A stretch of DNA of 64,000 nt from positions 1 through 64,000 of the forward strand of contig JAYYPW010000014.1 of NCBI GenBank assembly GCA_036128855.1, read 5' to 3'. Below are positions 18,544-27,075 of the stretch, piece by piece (positions within the stretch are counted from its first letter, which is position 1; every line of letters begins with the position of its first letter). The notes under the pieces were generated by a model, which made no database searches, was not told where the DNA came from, and saw only the letters and a list, made by a program, of their open reading frames with translations. Both the position numbers and the translations under genes were made by a program. Source of the DNA: JAYYPW01 sp036128855 (lineage in GTDB: Bacteria; Pseudomonadota; Gammaproteobacteria; Comchoanobacterales; Comchoanobacteraceae).

Positions 18544-19356
18544 ATGCCAAGAATGTTAGCAAACTACAAATTAATTGAGTTGATGGAAGATAATATGCGC
18601 TCCAAGCTGCAATATATTCCCTCAATGTTGCCAGATATGACCATTGACCAAATTGCGGATACTGCGATTGTTAATACAGGTATGCCCTCTGACACTTTCA
18701 ATACTGCCTTTGCAGGCACTATTACTGAATCTCATGCACTTGCTGTTATGCAATACTTCAAGAATGCTGTAATGCCAATGGCTTGGTGGATCGGTCCTGA
18801 ATCAACAGCCCATAGCCCACATTGTATAGACTCTCTTCACAACGCAGGCTTCACTCATGATGAGCAAGATATTGGTATGTACGCCTTTCTAGAAGACTTG
18901 AACTTAGACAATCGTCCAGATAGTAGTGGTTTGCACATTAAATTATGTAGTGATGCAACAGACTACTTAGACTTTGGTTATGTACTTGCATCTATTTTTG
19001 ATCCCGTAGATACTTACGTACAAATTTTTTATAAAAAAACGGCTATGCTTCCTCCCTCTTCCATGACTAAGGCGAAATTATTTGTTGGTTACGCGCATAA
19101 TAAACCTGTTACAACAGGCTGTCTCTTTCTAACAGACTTTGCAGCCGGGTTTTATGATATTGCAACGTGCCCCAACCAGCAGCGTCGTGGATTTGGCTCT
19201 GCTATGTTTCACCATCTTGTAGCATTTGCACATCAAGCTGGATATAAACATGGCGTACTACAAGCTTCTGCAGATGGTTTAAACATCTATAAACGCATTG
19301 GCTTTCAATCGGTCTGCGAGTTTAATGTCTGGAGCAATAAAAACACATTAGACTAA
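18544..19356 (+). CDS. GNAT-family N-acetyltransferase
   Basis: A 270-residue protein whose C-terminal half is a GNAT domain. The acetyl-CoA-binding motif A is QRRGFGSAMF (residues 213-222, matching Q/RxxGxG/A). Motif B follows as LQASADGLNIYKRIGFQ, and the VGYAHNKPVTTGCLFL strands come before. The N-terminal 120 residues resemble the extra helical half seen in two-lobed GNAT proteins (AWWIGPES, AGFTHDEQDIGMYAFL), probably a degenerate second GNAT lobe. Substrate unknown. ATG 18544 has no good ribosome site; Met4 and later Met codons are alternatives. It stands alone between the membrane protein and the photolyase gene. Confidence 0.85.
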   Translation: MPRMLANYKLIELMEDNMRSKLQYIPSMLPDMTIDQIADTAIVNTGMPSDTFNTAFAGTITESHALAVMQYFKNAVMPMAWWIGPESTAHSPHCIDSLHNAGFTHDEQDIGMYAFLEDLNLDNRPDSSGLHIKLCSDATDYLDFGYVLASIFDPVDTYVQIFYKKTAMLPPSSMTKAKLFVGYAHNKPVTTGCLFLTDFAAGFYDIATCPNQQRRGFGSAMFHHLVAFAHQAGYKHGVLQASADGLNIYKRIGFQSVCEFNVWSNKNTLD

Positions 19357-19411
19357 TTGTCTTGCTTGGATTTTACGTCTGCTTTCACACTTTTGCTCAC
19401 ATATATTCCTG

Positions 19412-20836
19412 CTAATTATCATCTACTTTACGGATTGACTTGAGTGCTTCTAATGCTCTCACTCTGGCTTGCTTATGATCTACCATAGGCTGAGGATAAG
19501 GTATACTATTTGCAACCATGAAACCTTTATCTACCCATGGCTCTTTTCTTAGTGCTGCAGGCACCGCCTTAAGCTCAGGTACGTATTTACCGATATAATC
19601 ACCTTGAGGATCAAATTTTTCAGCCTGCCTTGTAGGATTAAAGATTCTAAAGTATGGTTGAGCATCTACTCCACAACCAGCACTCCACTGCCAACCAGAT
19701 AGATTGCTTGCTGGATCATGATCTAATAAGTACTCTTTAAACCATGCTTGTCCTAGACGCCAATCCATCAATAGGTGCTTGGTTAAAAAAGATGCTACTA
19801 GCATGCGAATACGGTTATGCATCCAGCCAATCTGTAATAACTGTCGCATACCTGCGTCTACAAGTGGATATCCTGTTTGCCCTTGCTGCCATTGTTTCAA
19901 ATGATCTGTATTCTGCTGCCATGGCATCTCGTCAAATGCGGGCTTAAATGCCTGGTTTATAACATAAGGGAAATGATGAATAACATAATATCCGAAATCT
20001 CGCCATGCTAGTTCTGACAGATATACCTGTGCACCTGTCGTGGTGCCAACCTCATTAACACAGACATCTGCCCATATTCTATGTGGACAAATTTCTCCAA
20101 AACGTAAATATGGAGATAGTTCTGAGGTTGCAGCTAAGTCTGGCCTATCCCTCCCAGTAGCATATCCTGATACAAGTTTTTCAATAAAGAGTCGAAGTTT
20201 TTCTTGTGCCATCTCTTCGCCAGGTTGCCACCTGGTAATTAATGCATCATTCCAGGTATCAGGAATTTTTTCTAGATTTGCCCGTGCTGTTGACGAAGAA
20301 TTCCCCTGTACTTTTTGCGGCTGCTTGTTTAAATAAAATTGATCTGTTTGTATGTTTCCTTGTAATGCTTTCCAATACGGTGTAAACACTTTGAATGGTT
20401 GACTGGACTTGTTAAGAATTCGCCATGGCTCTAGGCAAAGATAACCTGGATAGCTGTGACAACTAGTATTTTGTGATAGTGCCTCTTTTATTTTTCTATC
20501 TAAGTCTTGCTGTGCAGGTATATACCGTCTATGCCAATACATTGACTGAACTTGATGCGTCTTAGCAAAATGTGTGATAGTAGTAAAAGTATCCCCATAA
20601 AGTACTGTGAGATTAACTCCAAGTGTGTGTAAACTATTTTCCAGTGCAGATAAACTTCTCTTTAACCAACCCAACTGATAATAACCCCATTCTTCCTCGG
20701 CTTGATCCACAATAAATAGGGCTTGAACCAATTCTCCCGCCTGACAGTTTTTTATAGCGCTATCTAAAGCTTGGTGGTCTTGAATACGTAAGTCATTTCT
20801 AAACCATACGACATGGACTGGACACGATTTTTGCAT
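19412..20836 (-). CDS. phrB: Deoxyribodipyrimidine photolyase (cryptochrome/photolyase family)
   Basis: A light-driven DNA repair enzyme splitting cyclobutane pyrimidine dimers, 474 residues, normal for class I. The N-terminal antenna (Rossmann-like) domain starts VHVVWFRNDLRIQDHQAL. The FAD domain carries SELSPYLRFGEI, ELAWRDFGYYV, GYPLVDAGMRQLLQIGWMHN, DWRLGQAWF and NLSGWQWSAGCGVDAQPYFR with FNPTRQAEKFDP. The conserved Trp residues used for electron transfer appear intact in these blocks. Presence of a photolyase suggests at least an occasional light-exposed stage. It is a single gene on the minus strand. Confidence 0.95.
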   Translation of the reverse strand: MQKSCPVHVVWFRNDLRIQDHQALDSAIKNCQAGELVQALFIVDQAEEEWGYYQLGWLKRSLSALENSLHTLGVNLTVLYGDTFTTITHFAKTHQVQSMYWHRRYIPAQQDLDRKIKEALSQNTSCHSYPGYLCLEPWRILNKSSQPFKVFTPYWKALQGNIQTDQFYLNKQPQKVQGNSSSTARANLEKIPDTWNDALITRWQPGEEMAQEKLRLFIEKLVSGYATGRDRPDLAATSELSPYLRFGEICPHRIWADVCVNEVGTTTGAQVYLSELAWRDFGYYVIHHFPYVINQAFKPAFDEMPWQQNTDHLKQWQQGQTGYPLVDAGMRQLLQIGWMHNRIRMLVASFLTKHLLMDWRLGQAWFKEYLLDHDPASNLSGWQWSAGCGVDAQPYFRIFNPTRQAEKFDPQGDYIGKYVPELKAVPAALRKEPWVDKGFMVANSIPYPQPMVDHKQARVRALEALKSIRKVDDN

Positions 20837-20902
20837 ATATTCTTACCTTTTCTCTAGTCTCTATAAAGATAGCATAACTTTTAATTGCAAATAACCTATT
20901 CC

Positions 20903-21343
20903 CTAATTTTGTATCAATAGTGTAGCAGTGTTTTCTCGCTCTTCTTGATTTTGACTATTTTGATAGCATTTTCGCATTATCCTCTGATTAATTTGTATTA
21001 TTTCTTGCATAACTTCTGATTTTTGCTCTTGGTATTGCTGTATATACTTAACTTGCTCGTCTACCATGACTGTTTCAAGCATAGCTCTCAGCTCACTATC
21101 TTCTCGTTGTGATAGAAAAAGCGTATACCATGTTGGTGTAGTTTTTAATCTTGATAAATACTCTTTTAGCTCTCTATCCAGAAGTACATCATCTGTAATG
21201 AGCTGAATACAATCGCGTAGATAAGTTATATCTTTGCGCCTTTGCTGATTCAGCTTGAGTCCAGATTTTACGATTTTATTTTCATAATATGTAAGTACTT
21301 GTAATAGTCTATTCTTGTAGCAATCTAGGTTCCATGTAGGCAT
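20903..21343 (-). CDS. Unknown small helical protein
   Basis: 146 residues, highly charged, rich in Gln, Glu, Arg and Leu, with no signal or membrane segment. The second half (VKYIQQYQEQKSEVMQEI and on) looks like a coiled coil. AGAGAA stands about 6 bases before ATG 21343. The frame is plausible by length, start context and composition, but I recognise no family. It is divergent from the Hpt gene across a 141-base gap. Confidence 0.6.
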   Translation of the reverse strand: MPTWNLDCYKNRLLQVLTYYENKIVKSGLKLNQQRRKDITYLRDCIQLITDDVLLDRELKEYLSRLKTTPTWYTLFLSQREDSELRAMLETVMVDEQVKYIQQYQEQKSEVMQEIIQINQRIMRKCYQNSQNQEERENTATLLIQN

Positions 21344-21458
21344 ATATTTCTCTTTAGTATAAGTATATTGTTATTTTATAAGACGTATATATTTTCAAAG
21401 CAATACCGTATTTGTATTAACTATATTGATCACTATGCATAAAATATATTTGTATATA

Positions 21459-21471
21459 CATGAAGTTCATG
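21459..21471. promoter_or_regulatory. Short palindrome upstream of the Hpt gene
   Basis: CATGAA-G-TTCATG is a perfect 6-bp inverted repeat with one central base, 14 bases before the Hpt start codon in an AT-rich divergent gap. It could be an operator half-site pair; there is no direct evidence. Confidence 0.2.
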
Positions 21472-21484
21472 CTAATTTGTAAAT

Positions 21485-21862
21485 ATGAATATTCCTTATA
21501 TAGATCTTATTTCTGGTGCAAACCTACATGGTGATAGAGAATCTGCAGAGAGAATGCTTAATCTGTTTATGAGCCAGCTTGACCAAGAAATTGAAGATAT
21601 TACACTCGCATATCAGAATAAAGACCTTGCGTCTATGCGTGAAAAAGTTCACTCGCTTTGTGGGGCAGCCTGCTACAGTAGCACCCCTAGGCTTCTACAT
21701 ACACTGCAAAATATCAATAGCATATTGGCATCATTACAAGACGCACAGACGGCGATGAAACCTTCAGATGCCAAACTTGAGAAAAGTGTTGTTGTTCTTA
21801 AGGAGGTCTATCAAGACACCGTCGACCATTTTCAACAGATGGCAAATAGTGGGATAAAGTAA
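21485..21862 (+). CDS. Free-standing histidine phosphotransfer (Hpt) protein
   Basis: 125 residues, essentially one Hpt four-helix bundle. The phospho-accepting His56 lies in KVHSLCGAACYSS, closely matching the HKLHGAACY-type motif of Hpt domains in BarA/LetS-like hybrid kinases. Such proteins carry phosphate between a hybrid sensor kinase and a response regulator. No kinase or regulator gene is near, so partners must be encoded elsewhere. No strong ribosome site precedes ATG 21485. Alternatives (a chemotaxis-type Hpt fragment) are less likely, given the intact length and start. Confidence 0.85.
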   Translation: MNIPYIDLISGANLHGDRESAERMLNLFMSQLDQEIEDITLAYQNKDLASMREKVHSLCGAACYSSTPRLLHTLQNINSILASLQDAQTAMKPSDAKLEKSVVVLKEVYQDTVDHFQQMANSGIK

Positions 21863-21891
21863 ATTTGTGAACTAAGTTATTGAACTTACAC

Positions 21892-22896
21892 CTATGTTGA
21901 TGATGCCTCTAGGCAAGCTGACTCCACATGTCTTCCAACCAAGTACTTTATATTACCTAGTTGTTTAAGTAAGTGGTTTTTCATACTTGTTTGATCTGCG
22001 CGAAATAGCAAATGGATGTTAGGGCCTGCATCCATTGTTACAATTGGCCCATCATCATGCCACTGCCACCAAGTCTGTAAATGCTCTAAAATCTTGGTTA
22101 CCTTCTGATTACAGTAGGAAAATCTAGGTTTTGCTGTATGAAACATACGATGCATCTCTATAAAGTCTTCCCAAGTAAGCTTATAGGCATCATGCCATCG
22201 ATTTTTTTCAAGCGCATCATATAGTTGATTATGCCTTTCATGCACATTTTTTTGTCTTTCTAAAAATACAGGGCTTGTACGAACTAATTGATGTGCCTGA
22301 CTGGATGTAATCCTTTTTTGTTCGGCAGAAAGAATCAATACTACGTGTTGGAGATTATCATAATTGCCAAAAGAGGCCTCACACATTGAATCACCGTCCC
22401 CAATTGCCCAAGGACCAAAAAAAGAACGTGCCGAGGACCCAGATCCCATACGTGATAGCATAGCTTTTTTATGCACCGAAAGCTGATGTTTTTTCTGTAT
22501 TTTCTCAACTGTATAGATGGCATCTAACGCACACTCAGTGAGTGCGGAAAAGCTTGATGCAGAACTCGCCAACCCTGTTCCCATAGGGAAATTGTTATAT
22601 GCAAACACAGAGAAATTGCCACAGAAATTATATACTTCCTTGACACGCTTTAGATGCTGTAAATACCTCTCTATTGATTTGTAGGCCAACTTAGGAGCTT
22701 TAGGATCCATTTTCCAGCAATCTTTGGCTAGGCTTGGAGAATAAGTGAGGTGAGCTGTAGTAATCAGTTCTGGTAGAGCAAAAGATAATGTTGGATTGAG
22801 TGGAATATTACCTTCTTCTTTACCAATATACTTTATTAAAGCGATGTTTGCAGGCATCGTTTTTGTAAAATGCATTGCCTCATCTGCTAGATCCAT
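21892..22896 (-). CDS. mvaD: Diphosphomevalonate decarboxylase
   Basis: Catalyses the ATP-dependent decarboxylation of mevalonate 5-diphosphate to isopentenyl diphosphate, the last step of the mevalonate pathway. GHMP-kinase fold: N-terminal PANIALIKYIGK, the phosphate loop GTGLASSASS at 106-115, SRMGSGSSARS at 148-158, and the catalytic Asp289 in TMDAGPNIHLL. At 334 residues it is family-normal. GAGGGGG lies 6 bases before ATG 22896, one of the best ribosome sites in the window. It matters because most gammaproteobacteria use the MEP pathway; Legionella and Coxiella are known exceptions. The kinase and synthase genes of the pathway are not in this window. Confidence 0.93.
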   Translation of the reverse strand: MDLADEAMHFTKTMPANIALIKYIGKEEGNIPLNPTLSFALPELITTAHLTYSPSLAKDCWKMDPKAPKLAYKSIERYLQHLKRVKEVYNFCGNFSVFAYNNFPMGTGLASSASSFSALTECALDAIYTVEKIQKKHQLSVHKKAMLSRMGSGSSARSFFGPWAIGDGDSMCEASFGNYDNLQHVVLILSAEQKRITSSQAHQLVRTSPVFLERQKNVHERHNQLYDALEKNRWHDAYKLTWEDFIEMHRMFHTAKPRFSYCNQKVTKILEHLQTWWQWHDDGPIVTMDAGPNIHLLFRADQTSMKNHLLKQLGNIKYLVGRHVESACLEASST

Positions 22897-22996
22897 ATTA
22901 CCCCCTCATGTGATCGAGTTAAGTTACTATGATTTATCCAAAATAACAAGCTTGACATTGCAAAAATTATCTAAGCAGTGCGGTCTAGGTATGTAG

Positions 22997-23560
22997 TTAT
23001 GCTGCCTTATTTGTTTCTTCGCTTTGCTCAGCAACTGGTTGTGTGCTCGTGTGAATGTTATGTGTAGACTCTGATTCTCCGGTAACACGGGACTCTTTTT
23101 TTAAATCTTCTGTAAACTCATAGAAATCTTGTACTATCTCGTCTGTTAATTTAAGAGTACGCTTATTCTTTTCAAGTCGCTCAATGTGGCGATACTCTGC
23201 AGCAAGATAACCTATCAATAATAATGCAACATTAACACTAACAAAAAATGGTATTACAATCAGAGACATATTTTGCAATAAAAGTACCTGCACCCCAGTC
23301 AAACATAATATTACCATCAGTACGAGTAACGTCATGCCTATACTGCTACTTTCTTGCTCCAATAGGTGCTCTAATTCATCATAAGGAGTCTCACACAGCT
23401 TTACATCAGAGACTTCTATATGTTTTTTTTTATCATAGTCATCTAAAAAACTTGCTACAATATCATTAGATACTTTCTTATCCAAAAGCTTTTGTTCTTC
23501 GCTATTTGAAGCCAGTCTACTCTCTGCTAGTTCCTCTAGCCTTTGTCTGATTGTCTGCAT
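22997..23560 (-). CDS. Unknown two-helix membrane protein
   Basis: 187 residues with two adjacent hydrophobic helices at about residues 74-120 (TLLVLMVILCLTGVQVLLL and VIPFFVSVNVALLLIGYLA), flanked by charged, mostly helical cytoplasm-like arms. The C-terminal 35 residues are Ser/Thr/Glu-rich and look disordered. No family recognised. It lies between mvaD and the leucine-rich gene on the same strand with gaps of 100 and 66 bases, so co-transcription is possible. Confidence 0.65.
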   Translation of the reverse strand: MQTIRQRLEELAESRLASNSEEQKLLDKKVSNDIVASFLDDYDKKKHIEVSDVKLCETPYDELEHLLEQESSSIGMTLLVLMVILCLTGVQVLLLQNMSLIVIPFFVSVNVALLLIGYLAAEYRHIERLEKNKRTLKLTDEIVQDFYEFTEDLKKESRVTGESESTHNIHTSTQPVAEQSEETNKAA

Positions 23561-23626
23561 GTTTTATGCCCCATGTGATAATTTGACTTTGTATAGATGA
23601 CTTTGATCTATCTTGCTTAAAAAAAT

Positions 23627-24685
23627 CTAACTTTTTTCCTCATTAGGCTTTAGGCAGTATCCATCCTTGCCTGTTCTTCTTGATATTTCATACCCCCAAC
23701 TTAAAAGAGCATGAATTAGCTCAGAATTATCCTGCTTATAAGACATACTCTCTACAAAAATACGTTGTATGCTTTTCTTGCTATCTTGAAACTCGGGGTT
23801 ACCGTAACTTTCGGCCCACTCACAGTTCAGTAGTGCTAGATGTTTAAGCGATGTATAGCGGTTGAGTAAGTTAGCTAACTTATCTGCGTTACGCGTGTTG
23901 AATGTTTGCTCACTTAGAATACATGCTTCCAGTGAGCCAGACTCTTGCATCGCTTTATCTAGGATATACCCTAGTGCCTTACTGCTCATTTTCATAATAC
24001 CAGAACTAAAAACTTTTATATCACAATACGGTGAGCTCAAATAAAACAAGAGTAAATCTAATCCGTCGTTACTAATTTGAGCCGCACTTAAACTTAAGCG
24101 TGATAATGAGATTTTATTAGCAAACAGGTTCCATAAAAACGCCTTGAGATGCGCAACAGTCCATACGCTCTCTCCAAAGTCCAGCTTCTCTAACTTTAAA
24201 CTCCTGCTTTTACAAACATTATGCAGTGACCGAACCCGAGGTAAGCTCATCCGCATACGACCTAGATCTATGCTTTCTAATTGAATTGGATGATTTTCTA
24301 ACCAGTTACAGAATACTTTCCATGCTTCTATCGTAAACTGTGCATCGCTTAGTTGAATGTAACTTATAGTTTTACAACTCGCACTCACCCAATCTTTTAA
24401 TAGTGTCATATCACACTTAGTCCATAGATGCTTACCAAAATCGATTAAGACCATGCGTTCAGAAGCATTGATGGGTGCTTTGATAAATAAGTTTGAAAAC
24501 TCTTCGGTACTTAATGGTTTATTGAAGACTACACTTTCTATAGCGGAGATTGGATACTCTGGAAATACATCTATTTTCTTGGGCAGCTTACTCGTAAACA
24601 ACTCCTTATTTTTTGCCAAACCTGCTAACCAGTGTACTGTCTGCTTCTGTACTTTTTGGGGCATTTCTAGAAGTTGTAATTTCAT
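23627..24685 (-). CDS. Leucine-rich-repeat-like protein, function unknown
   Basis: 352 residues. The middle carries irregular repeats of about 30 residues with leucine-rich cores resembling the ribonuclease-inhibitor type: LESIDLGRMRMSL, LEKLDFGESVWTV, LSRLSLSAAQISN, LEACILSEQTFNT and LKHLALLNCEWAE. Such repeats mediate protein binding and are common in effectors of intracellular bacteria, but that role is inferred here. No signal peptide. The ORF start at 24685 has a poor ribosome site but is the first Met. It is separated from murG by 100 bases, so it is probably not part of the dcw operon. Confidence 0.65.
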   Translation of the reverse strand: MKLQLLEMPQKVQKQTVHWLAGLAKNKELFTSKLPKKIDVFPEYPISAIESVVFNKPLSTEEFSNLFIKAPINASERMVLIDFGKHLWTKCDMTLLKDWVSASCKTISYIQLSDAQFTIEAWKVFCNWLENHPIQLESIDLGRMRMSLPRVRSLHNVCKSRSLKLEKLDFGESVWTVAHLKAFLWNLFANKISLSRLSLSAAQISNDGLDLLLFYLSSPYCDIKVFSSGIMKMSSKALGYILDKAMQESGSLEACILSEQTFNTRNADKLANLLNRYTSLKHLALLNCEWAESYGNPEFQDSKKSIQRIFVESMSYKQDNSELIHALLSWGYEISRRTGKDGYCLKPNEEKS

Positions 24686-24785
24686 AGGCGACCTTTAATA
24701 TTAATATTGCAATAATATAGTATCATGTCTTACTTTTTTTGTAAACATATACTACTAATAATAAGGTAAATATCTTACATAAATA

Positions 24786-25889
24786 TTAGCTAAGATACTC
24801 GTTGCAATTTTTCAGCAAAATCTCCGTAGCATTTGTCTTAGAAAAGCTTTGTGCTGCCTGACACATTCTTTGATAACGCCCAGTATTATTTAGTAGTACT
24901 GTTATCAAGTTTGCACAAATGTTTTCTTCGACAAACCGACGCTCTGGCACCACCCAACATCCGCCCTTGTCCTCTAAATGCTTTGCATTGGCGTTTTGAT
25001 GATCGTCGATCGCGTGTGGCAATGGTATGAGTATACTTGGCAAAGCAACTGCACTAATCTCTGATAAGGAGGATGCTCCTGCTCTAGATATAACAAGATG
25101 CGCTTTCTGGTATACATCAACAATATTGTCATAGTACTCCAGTACTTGCGCCTGTATTCCATATTTTTTGTATGCTGCGCTAATTTCGGTTGGATTTGAC
25201 TTACCCTTGCCACACTGATGTATAACATGAACACGTTCTTTATCTGCAATCATTCCTAAAAGTCTAGGTAAATTTTTATTAAGTATCTCCGCACCTTGAC
25301 TCCCCCCCATAACCATAATGGTGAATACTCCATCCCAGGCAAAAACTTTTTGCTCTGCACGTATCTGTGCATAGCTGGCAATATCATCACGGATTGGATT
25401 ACCACATTCAATAACAAGATCTTTTTTTACATTAGGAAAGACTCCAGGATATGCGGTAAAAACTCTATCTGCAAGATAACTTAGTAGTTTATTCACTGTG
25501 CCAGGTTTCGCGTTTTGCTCGCAGACGAATAATGGAACCCAGGTGAGTTTAGCAATTAAACCCATACTGAGGCCAACGTATCCTCCTGTCACAATAACGA
25601 GCTTTGGCCTGTATCTTAATATGTATTGTAAACAGGTAAAAAGGCTTTTAATGACGCCAATAATCGCGAAGATTTTTCTATGCCATGATACCCCTCGAAA
25701 TGGCGCTGCTTGTATCGCATCGTACTGCCAAGGCATGGGATCTAGTATTTTTCTTTCTACTGCAGTTTTTGCTCCAAGCCAAATAATCCGGTGGGCGCTA
25801 TGGTGTAACTTCTTGGCGACAGCTAATGCTGGATAAATATGTCCACCTGTCCCGCCAGCTGCAATAATACATGTGCTAGAATCTTTCAT
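24786..25889 (-). CDS. murG: UDP-GlcNAc:lipid I GlcNAc transferase MurG
   Basis: A peripheral inner-membrane glycosyltransferase (GT28) making lipid II from lipid I. The N-terminal glycine loop AAGGTGGHIYPALAVA, the VTGGYVGL segment, the second glycine loop MVMGGSQGAEILN, and the SRAGASSLSEI with PHAIDDHQNANA donor-site motifs are all present. I start it at ATG 25889 (about 367 residues, just after AGGT), since the in-frame ATG at 25913 has no ribosome site and overlaps ftsW more. It is the last gene of the dcw cluster here; murC and ftsQ, which often follow, do not. Confidence 0.95.
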   Translation of the reverse strand: MKDSSTCIIAAGGTGGHIYPALAVAKKLHHSAHRIIWLGAKTAVERKILDPMPWQYDAIQAAPFRGVSWHRKIFAIIGVIKSLFTCLQYILRYRPKLVIVTGGYVGLSMGLIAKLTWVPLFVCEQNAKPGTVNKLLSYLADRVFTAYPGVFPNVKKDLVIECGNPIRDDIASYAQIRAEQKVFAWDGVFTIMVMGGSQGAEILNKNLPRLLGMIADKERVHVIHQCGKGKSNPTEISAAYKKYGIQAQVLEYYDNIVDVYQKAHLVISRAGASSLSEISAVALPSILIPLPHAIDDHQNANAKHLEDKGGCWVVPERRFVEENICANLITVLLNNTGRYQRMCQAAQSFSKTNATEILLKNCNEYLS

Positions 25890-27066
25890 ATATACCTGTT
25901 GCCTTTGCTCCATAACGAGAGTATCTTCGTTTGACTCTCACCGGTTTTATATCCTGCATCATACGTGAAAAAATTCCAAACGCAAAAAAACTAACCGCAA
26001 GATGCGTACCTCCATAACTAACAAATGGCAAGCTGATCCCTTTAGTTGGTAGCACTCCTAAATTTACACCCACCGAAATCCCTACTTGAACTGCAATCCA
26101 AGAACTAAGTGCGACTGTGTACAGTGCAGAAAAAAGATGGTTGTTCTGCTCGAAAAAATAAGCCCATGACACCATTCTTAAGACACAAAATAAGTAAGCA
26201 AGTAAAAGCCCAAGCCCACCAATCAGCCCAAGTTCTTCGCAAAAGACGGCAAAAATAAAGTCAGTGTGTGCTTCGGGTAAATAGAAAATTTTTTGTAAGC
26301 TATTTCCTAGACCCACACCCCAAACTCCACCTCGCCCAATAGCCATCAACGCCTGAGTTAATTGGTAGCCAGAACTGTAGGCGTATTTCCAAGGATCAGT
26401 AAAGCTGATTATTCTCAGCATGCGGTATGGTTCAAGCACCGCACATGCGACCGCAAGAGTTGTTACAGCAATCGCAATAATGACGAAGCTCGTCAGCGGT
26501 ATTCCAGCAGTAAAAAGCACCACTAAGGTAACTAAGCCTAATACCGCAGCACTACCAAAGTCTGGCTGTACAATCAATAAACACGCGCAGACCAGTAACC
26601 ATAATATCGGTAACAACCAGAAAATCACCTTCCTTCGCTTACTTTTATTTTTTGCTTGTGCACAATATCCAGATAGATAAATCAGAAAAAATAGCTTACT
26701 AAACTCTGATGGCTGACAAGCCCAACCTGCAATTTTAACCCAACGACGTGAACCGTTTACTTCAACACCTAACCCGGGTAGTAACACTGCAGCTAGACCG
26801 AGTACCGAGAGAATTAGAAAAATACCACGCAATTTTTCCCACCGTCTAAAGGGGACACGTCGTGCGCCAAGAAAAGCCGTACACGCAATGACTAGGTGTA
26901 TAAAATGGTTTCTGGCAAAGTAGAATAAATCATGATATTGCCTTTGAGCAATGAAGACAGTTGTTGAGGTTACGGCTATGGTACCTAGGGTAATCAAGCC
27001 CACAATCACTAATGACATCATTGGGTCTGTGATTAATGTAGGCCACTTAATACCCTTTTTTCGCAT
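25876..27066 (-). CDS. ftsW: Lipid II polymerase / division protein FtsW
   Basis: A SEDS-family integral membrane glycosyltransferase, partner of FtsI in septal wall synthesis. At 396 residues with about ten hydrophobic helices it is typical. Conserved stretches are VNGSRRWVKIAGWACQPSEF, the GIGRGGVWGVGLGNS-type loop (read here as AIGRGGVWGVGLGNSLQK), LPEAHTDFIFAVFCEELG and LPTKGISLPFVSYGG near the end. It overlaps murG by about 14 bases and follows murD by 9, which fits one polycistronic transcript. Confidence 0.95.
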   Translation of the reverse strand: MRKKGIKWPTLITDPMMSLVIVGLITLGTIAVTSTTVFIAQRQYHDLFYFARNHFIHLVIACTAFLGARRVPFRRWEKLRGIFLILSVLGLAAVLLPGLGVEVNGSRRWVKIAGWACQPSEFSKLFFLIYLSGYCAQAKNKSKRRKVIFWLLPILWLLVCACLLIVQPDFGSAAVLGLVTLVVLFTAGIPLTSFVIIAIAVTTLAVACAVLEPYRMLRIISFTDPWKYAYSSGYQLTQALMAIGRGGVWGVGLGNSLQKIFYLPEAHTDFIFAVFCEELGLIGGLGLLLAYLFCVLRMVSWAYFFEQNNHLFSALYTVALSSWIAVQVGISVGVNLGVLPTKGISLPFVSYGGTHLAVSFFAFGIFSRMMQDIKPVRVKRRYSRYGAKATGIYERF

Positions 27067-27075
27067 AGATATCCC

